Positions 60,054 through 64,000 of a stretch of 64,000 bases of DNA are shown one piece after another (the stretch's first letter is position 1; each line of letters opens with the position of its first letter). The notes under the pieces are model-generated. The model had not been told where the DNA came from and made no database searches. It saw nothing but the letters and a program-made list of their open reading frames with translations. This stretch comes from Peribacillus kribbensis DSM 17871. GTDB lineage: Bacteria > Bacillota > Bacilli > Bacillales > DSM-1321. The DNA is taken from positions 186,001-250,000 of the forward strand of contig NZ_AUMQ01000022.1 in the NCBI RefSeq assembly GCF_000430765.1, written 5' to 3'. Made by a program: the position numbers and the translations under genes.

Positions 60054-60285
60054 CGCTTTCCTCCATCGAATAAAAAGGCTGCTTTTGAAGGTTGTCCATG
60101 AAGTGCTTCTATCCTATGTATATTACATAACTCGGTAAATTCTTGTACCATGGCCCAGTTCACATATATGAGCCATGCCAATAAATCTGCAAAATTCCTT
60201 CATTGGAGGTCTGCTATGCAAAACGTTTCGCAGGAATATGCTTTTGTACGGAAGGTACGTTAAAATAAGACAAGGAGGGATGCAT
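60054..60285. other. Intergenic region before the YvgK-like gene
   Basis: No gene recognised. The segment GTAC-GGAA-GGTAC near 60246-60258 is a small inverted repeat close to the ribosome site of the next gene and could be part of its promoter. Confidence 0.3.
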
Positions 60286-61218
60286 ATGCAAAAGGAGCTT
60301 TCCTATACGATTGAAGAGGTGTCACAGCTTTTAAAAGTTTCCAAACTGACTCTTTATGATCTGGTCAAAAAAGGGGAACTGCCTGTCTTCCGGGTCGGAA
60401 GGCAGATGCGGATTGATGCTGTTGATCTTGAGCATTTTATTCATAATCATAAATCCAGCTCCGGAATATCGGCACCTTCTAAGGATCCAGCTCCATCCAG
60501 TTTCAAGAGGAGCACAAGCCAAATCGTTATCAGCGGACAAGATCTGGTTCTTGATATTTTCGGGAAGTATATTGAAAAGAAATCCAGCTATAAAACACTG
60601 CGTTCCCACACCGGTAGTCTTAACAGCCTCATTTCGATGTACAACGGAGAATGCGATATTGCCAGCCTCCATATGTTTGATGGAGATACCGGTGAATACA
60701 ATATTCCGTATATTAAAAGAATCCTTGTGGGCTATTCCTACATCTTAATCAATCTCATGTCGAGAAAAGCAGGAATTTATGTTCAAAAAGGCAATCCACT
60801 GCAAATACAATCCTGTAGAGATCTGCAGCAAAAGCATGTCAGAATTGTAAACAGGGAAAAAGGATCCGGAGCACGCATCCTACTGGATGAACAGTTAAGG
60901 CTGAACAGCATTCCCGCTAACGGGATAGTGGGATATGACCAAGAGGAAACCAGCCATCTAAGCGTTGCCTCAAGCATTGCCTCCGGGAAAGCAGATGCCG
61001 GAATTGGAAGTGAAAAAGCAGCCAAGCTTGCGGGCATTGATTTTGTCCCGCTTATCTCAGAGAGGTATGATCTCGCCATTCTTAAAACATCCGCAACCCA
61101 GCCGCTGATCCAAACAGCCAAAGAGATCCTGGATTCTGAAGAATTCCAGACAGAAGTGGCATCTCTTGGGGATTACGACACCGCCCTGACTGGTAAGGTC
61201 ATGTATGAAACTCAGTAA
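60286..61218 (+). CDS. Excisionase-type HTH plus periplasmic-binding-like regulator (YvgK-like)
   Basis: Cytoplasmic regulator of 310 residues in two parts. The N-terminal MerR/excisionase-type helix-turn-helix (YTIEEVSQLLKVSKLTLYDLVKKGELPVFRVGRQMRIDAVDLEHFI) spans about 6-52. The PBP-like substrate domain (about 80-300; GSLNSLISMYNGECDIASLHMFD, REKGSGARILLDEQL, ASGKADAGIGSEKAAKL) resembles molybdate-type binding domains. I recall the same design in B. subtilis YvgK near modABC; no molybdate genes are present here. The start at 60286 follows AAGGAGGG. Confidence 0.85.
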   Translation: MQKELSYTIEEVSQLLKVSKLTLYDLVKKGELPVFRVGRQMRIDAVDLEHFIHNHKSSSGISAPSKDPAPSSFKRSTSQIVISGQDLVLDIFGKYIEKKSSYKTLRSHTGSLNSLISMYNGECDIASLHMFDGDTGEYNIPYIKRILVGYSYILINLMSRKAGIYVQKGNPLQIQSCRDLQQKHVRIVNREKGSGARILLDEQLRLNSIPANGIVGYDQEETSHLSVASSIASGKADAGIGSEKAAKLAGIDFVPLISERYDLAILKTSATQPLIQTAKEILDSEEFQTEVASLGDYDTALTGKVMYETQ

Positions 61219-61243
61219 AAAAGGCCGCTGTATGAATGCGGCC
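61215..61243 (-). terminator. Terminator of the alanine/glycine symporter gene
   Basis: GGCCGC/GCGGCC stem followed by TTTTTT on the minus strand. Confidence 0.82.
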
Positions 61244-61259
61244 ATACTGCTGTATTTCG

Positions 61260-62618
61260 CTATGCCGCCTTGCTTTTATGACGGCTGCTTTCTCTGTTCT
61301 TTAGAAAAAGTCTTGTTTCCCTGGCAGCAACTCCGCTAAGGCCAATGAGCCCTACAAGGTTCGGAATCGCCATGAGTCCGTTGGCTATGTCGGAGAAGGT
61401 CCATACCACTCCAAGCTTCAGGTTCGCCCCCACTACAGCCATCCCGACAAAGATATATCTGTAAAACCGGACTGCTTTGCTGCCAAAAAGATATTCCACA
61501 CACTTTTCACCATAATATGACCAGCCCAGCATGGTCGAGAAGGCAAAAAGAACAATTGCGATGCCAAGTATGATGCTGCCCGCACTTCCAAAAACAGACT
61601 GAAAAGCAAGCGTCGTAGCCTCTACACCCGTTTTACCGGATTTCCAGGCACCTGTTGTGATCAGTACCAGTCCTGTGATCGTACATACCACAAAGGTGTC
61701 CAAAAATGTTCCAGTCATTGAAACCAGCGCCTGCTTGGCAGGAGAATCTGTCTTGGCGGTTGCCGCTGCAATCGGAGCACTTCCGAGTCCTGCTTCATTC
61801 GCAAATACTCCCCGTGCCACACCAATCTGGATGACAGTGGTAACCGCAGATCCGATAAATCCACCGGTGGCAGCTGTACCATGGAAAGCACCAGAGAAAA
61901 TCAGCTGGAAGGAAGACGGAATTTGATCGAAATGAAAGAGTACAATGATTAACCCGGCAGCGATATAAAAGACCGCTTTAACCGGAACAAAATACCCGGC
62001 CACCTTCCCTATCTTCTTGACACCCCCTAATATTACAGCTCCCACAAGTATGGCTGCAGCAATACCTGTAAAGACCGGAGAGATGGAAAAATTGAGCTTC
62101 ATGGCTTCAGCCACTGAATTAGATTGGACCATATTTCCAATCCCAAAAGACGCACAGGTACCAAAAATGGCAAACAGAACGGCCAGCCATTTTTGGTTAA
62201 GGCCTTTTTCTATATAATACATAGGGCCGCCGGAATATTCCCCATTCCGTCCCTTCACCCGAAACTTTACGGCTAAAATTGCTTCCGCGTATTTAGTCGC
62301 CATTCCAAATAAGGCAGTCACCCACATCCAAAAAACCGCGCCCGGCCCGCCAATGGCCACTGCGGTGGCAACACCTGCAATATTCCCCATCCCGATAGTA
62401 GCGGCCATTGCCGTCATGAGCGCCTGGAAATGGCTTATATCCCCAGAAGAGGAGGAGGATTCGTCATTTTTGCCAAAAGCCAGCTTAAGAGCCAGCCAAA
62501 GGCTCTTGAATTGAAACCCTCCCAATCTTATCGTAAGCAAAATCCCTGTACCGACAAGAAGAATAAGCGTGGGCAGTCCCCACACATACTTATTGACAGT
62601 CTCTAATACTTGGTCCAT
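61260..62618 (-). CDS. Sodium:alanine/glycine symporter (AgcS family)
   Basis: Membrane protein of 452 residues with about ten helices. Family blocks include GDISHFQALMTAMAATIGMGNIAGVATAVAIGGPGAVFWMWVTALFGMATKYAEAILAVKFR, GGPMYYIEKGL and ARGVFANEAGLGSAPIAAATAKTDSPAKQALVSMTGTFLDT. It takes up alanine or glycine with Na+. The tandem glycine riboswitch in its leader points to glycine as the physiological ligand. Confidence 0.92.
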   Translation of the reverse strand: MDQVLETVNKYVWGLPTLILLVGTGILLTIRLGGFQFKSLWLALKLAFGKNDESSSSSGDISHFQALMTAMAATIGMGNIAGVATAVAIGGPGAVFWMWVTALFGMATKYAEAILAVKFRVKGRNGEYSGGPMYYIEKGLNQKWLAVLFAIFGTCASFGIGNMVQSNSVAEAMKLNFSISPVFTGIAAAILVGAVILGGVKKIGKVAGYFVPVKAVFYIAAGLIIVLFHFDQIPSSFQLIFSGAFHGTAATGGFIGSAVTTVIQIGVARGVFANEAGLGSAPIAAATAKTDSPAKQALVSMTGTFLDTFVVCTITGLVLITTGAWKSGKTGVEATTLAFQSVFGSAGSIILGIAIVLFAFSTMLGWSYYGEKCVEYLFGSKAVRFYRYIFVGMAVVGANLKLGVVWTFSDIANGLMAIPNLVGLIGLSGVAARETRLFLKNRESSRHKSKAA

Positions 62619-62689
62619 GATTTCTAATCTCCTTTTTTACTGGAGACATCGCATGCCTGTATATCTCCGGCACAAGATGCCTGCCCAAA

Positions 62690-62720
62690 AATAAAAACCA
62701 TTTCTACAATCGAAATGGTC
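62690..62720 (-). terminator. Terminator after the glycine riboswitch
   Basis: CCATTTC/GAAATGG stem with a seven-base loop followed by TTTTTATTTTT on the minus strand, between riboswitch and gene. Confidence 0.85.
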
Positions 62721-62744
62721 TCTGGAGATACAAGGAATAGGAAA

Positions 62745-62998
62745 GATAACCGGATACACACGTACCGGCTGGTCCTATGGCTTGTCTCTGTCCTTTTACC
62801 TGAAAGATTATCCGCTTATCTAAAAGCGGATTTGCTCCTTCGGTGCTCTGTTTCCTTAAGCCTGAAAGCTTAAGGGAGTCTCTCCAGAGTTTCGTCCCCA
62901 TGCAGTTCTACTTGTAAGCCAAGACCTGAGAGTTTCAAAGCTAGAAAGCTAGCTTCTTGCCCCATCGGTAGATCCAAAGATCTTCTCCTGAATGGTTC
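62745..62998 (-). ncRNA. Tandem glycine riboswitch (gcvT type)
   Basis: Two aptamers in series on the minus strand. The first has TTCAGGAGAAGATC, CTACCGATGGGGCAA and AAACTCTCAGG. The second has CTCTGGAGAGACTC, GCACCGAAGGAGCAA and ATCTTTCAGGTAAAAGGACAGAG. The conserved CCGA-GG-GCAA glycine-pocket and CAGG elements are seen in both. It lies upstream of the AgcS symporter. Confidence 0.92.
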
Positions 62999-63276
62999 AT
63001 CCGAATGCTATTTAAATTATAAAGAACATTATATGGACAACTTCCATACTAAGTCAAGAAAAAATGATATATTAGTATATTTCTTACATTTTTCCAGGGT
63101 ATCATCCCCTTAAATGAAATCCCGGGCAATCTTGCATTCCTTGTGCGCGAATGTTATGCGCGAATAATGGCTGTGTAGGGATTGAAGAGCTAGGGCTCAC
63201 TAATTTATGTATGAGGGTATGAGACCTGCTGAGTTTTTCTGCTGATTTTGCTGCCGGCTTCCCTATCCCTGGTCCT
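62999..63276. other. Intergenic stretch without recognised gene
   Basis: The left part carries the probable promoter region of the glycine riboswitch transcript. TGCGCGAATG/TGCGCGAATA near 63143-63168 is a short direct repeat. No open frame with a ribosome site was found. Confidence 0.35.
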
Positions 63277-63545
63277 CTTCGGACTACTTTCCTCCTCAGA
63301 CGCCCCTACCTGTCCGAACCTGAACCACCTTCGGACTGCTTTTCTCCTCAGACGCCCCTACCTGTCCGAACCTAAACCACCTTCGGACTGCTATTCTCCT
63401 CAGACGCTCCTACCTGTCCGAACCTGAACCACCTTCGGACTACTTTTCTCCTCAGACGCCTCAACCTGTCCAAACCTGAACCACTTCAGACTAAATTCCC
63501 TTCACTCCGCTTCAATCTGTCCGAACCCTGCCCCTCTTCGGATCT
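63277..63545. repeat. 52-bp tandem repeat array with internal dyads
   Basis: Four near-identical 52-base units begin at 63277, 63329, 63381 and 63433. A fifth degenerate unit starts about 63485 and the beginning of a sixth near 63536. Each unit holds TTCGGAC near its start and GTCCGAA 26 bases later, so hairpins can form within and between units. 52 is not a multiple of three and no frame runs through, so it is not coding. Confidence 0.88.
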
Positions 63546-63600
63546 CCCGCAAAGCCAGCCCTGCTTTCAGCCACACCCCTGTTGTCTATCTGCCGATAAA

Positions 63601-63633
63601 ACAAAAAAACTCCCTCAGACGAAGGGAGCTTTC
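63601..63633 (-). terminator. Terminator of the proline dehydrogenase gene
   Basis: CTCCCT/AGGGAG stem with TTTTTTTGTTTT tail on the minus strand. Confidence 0.88.
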
Positions 63634-63640
63634 TGCTGTC

Positions 63641-64000
63641 TTATTTTTTCTTAGTCAGTCTTCCCAGCAGGTACGCACCGGCTGCTACACCTATTATGGT
63701 GTTGGTCTTTTTGTTGAAAACCTGTTTGGCCACTAAATTGATGTTTTGCGGCCTTTCAGCCAGCCGGCGCATGAAGTATCCGTACCAGTCCTGGCCAAAT
63801 GGTACATAGGTACAGAAGTTATAGCCTTCTGATGCAAGCTTTACCTGCAGATCTTTGCGGAAGCCATACAGCATTTGGAATTCAAATTTTTCATTTGGGA
63901 TATTGTTAGCCCTTACAAATTGTTTTACATGATTGATCACTTTATGGTCATGTGTGGCAATGGATGTGAATTTACCATTTAAAAGATGCCATTCAATCAG
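63641..64000 (-). CDS. Proline dehydrogenase, C-terminal part (runs off the window)
   Basis: FAD enzyme oxidising proline to pyrroline-5-carboxylate. Only the last ~119 codons are in the window; the frame is open at the right edge (LIEWHLLNGKFTSIATHDHKVINHV...). The FQMLYGFRKDLQVKLASEGYNFCTYVPFGQDWYGYFMRRLAERPQN segment is the conserved C-terminal part of the barrel, including the RRLAERP motif that binds substrate carboxylate. The stop codon is followed by a terminator. Confidence 0.92.
   Translation of the reverse strand: MIEWHLLNGKFTSIATHDHKVINHVKQFVRANNIPNEKFEFQMLYGFRKDLQVKLASEGYNFCTYVPFGQDWYGYFMRRLAERPQNINLVAKQVFNKKTNTIIGVAAGAYLLGRLTKKK

Noticed and set aside
63277-63545. CRISPR array
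   Set aside because: The repeats are contiguous 52-base units with no variable spacers, and no cas genes are present.

Overview
The window comes from the chromosome of a low-GC, endospore-forming member of the Bacillaceae. Spo0E, KinE, small acid-soluble spore proteins, SigI/RsgI, a Rok homologue, CodY boxes, a cre site and T-box, S-box, Mn2+ and glycine leaders all point there. Much of 5-27 kb matches the Bacillus subtilis block ykoY-sigI-rsgI-sspD ... ykrP-kinE-ogt-mtnAK/mtnEWXBD-ykvA-spo0E as I remember it. Most other genes are shuffled relative to that species, so this is a different lineage. There is no phage, IS element, CRISPR array, rRNA or tRNA that I can see.

Layout: 0-4.5 kb is a dipeptide/oligopeptide ABC transporter operon (minus strand) with a CodY-like promoter. 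4.8-6.4 kb holds lrp, spo0E and ykvA. 6.5-13.9 kb is the complete methionine salvage pathway, with two SAM-I riboswitches driving divergent units (mtnWXBD and mtnKA). 14-16.7 kb is ogt and kinE. 16.9-19.9 kb is an acyltransferase and a B12/radical SAM protein. 20-20.7 kb is a spore-protein island: two tiny gamma-type-like SASP genes not usually called, plus an alpha/beta SASP. 20.8-22.7 kb is sigI-rsgI. 23.4-31.7 kb carries an amino-acid permease with a cre site, a kinase-like protein, ykoY with its Mn2+ riboswitch, an NhaC-family transporter under a tyrosine T-box, prfC, azoR and a cold-shock gene. 31.8-45.4 kb is a mixture of small and housekeeping genes, including a DUF1659-DUF2922-YvrJ cluster and a YdcF-type gene broken by a 7-bp tandem duplication. 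45.5-55.9 kb is the murein-peptide recycling operon dppABCDE-ykfABCD, with a class A beta-lactamase-fold hydrolase at its end and a near-consensus CodY box on its promoter.

56.1-59.6 kb is the most interesting segment. A Rok nucleoid/competence repressor homologue lies beside a 69-residue protein that consists only of the Rok N-terminal oligomerisation segment. Divergent from rok is an HTH-TPR regulator of the RRNPP type. Immediately downstream, with its Shine-Dalgarno overlapping the regulator stop codon, is a 55-codon gene for a secreted peptide. It has a signal sequence and two perfect tandem copies of HLAGDEYPPPYS whose codons differ only synonymously. A 38-bp near-perfect palindrome sits between rok and the regulator, over the regulator's -35 region. 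I read this as an undescribed peptide quorum-sensing cassette linked to a Rok silencer and a possible anti-silencer.

59.6-64 kb holds a decayed Ser/Thr kinase fragment, a YvgK-like regulator, an alanine/glycine symporter behind a tandem glycine riboswitch, a 52-bp tandem repeat array and the end of proline dehydrogenase, which runs off the window.
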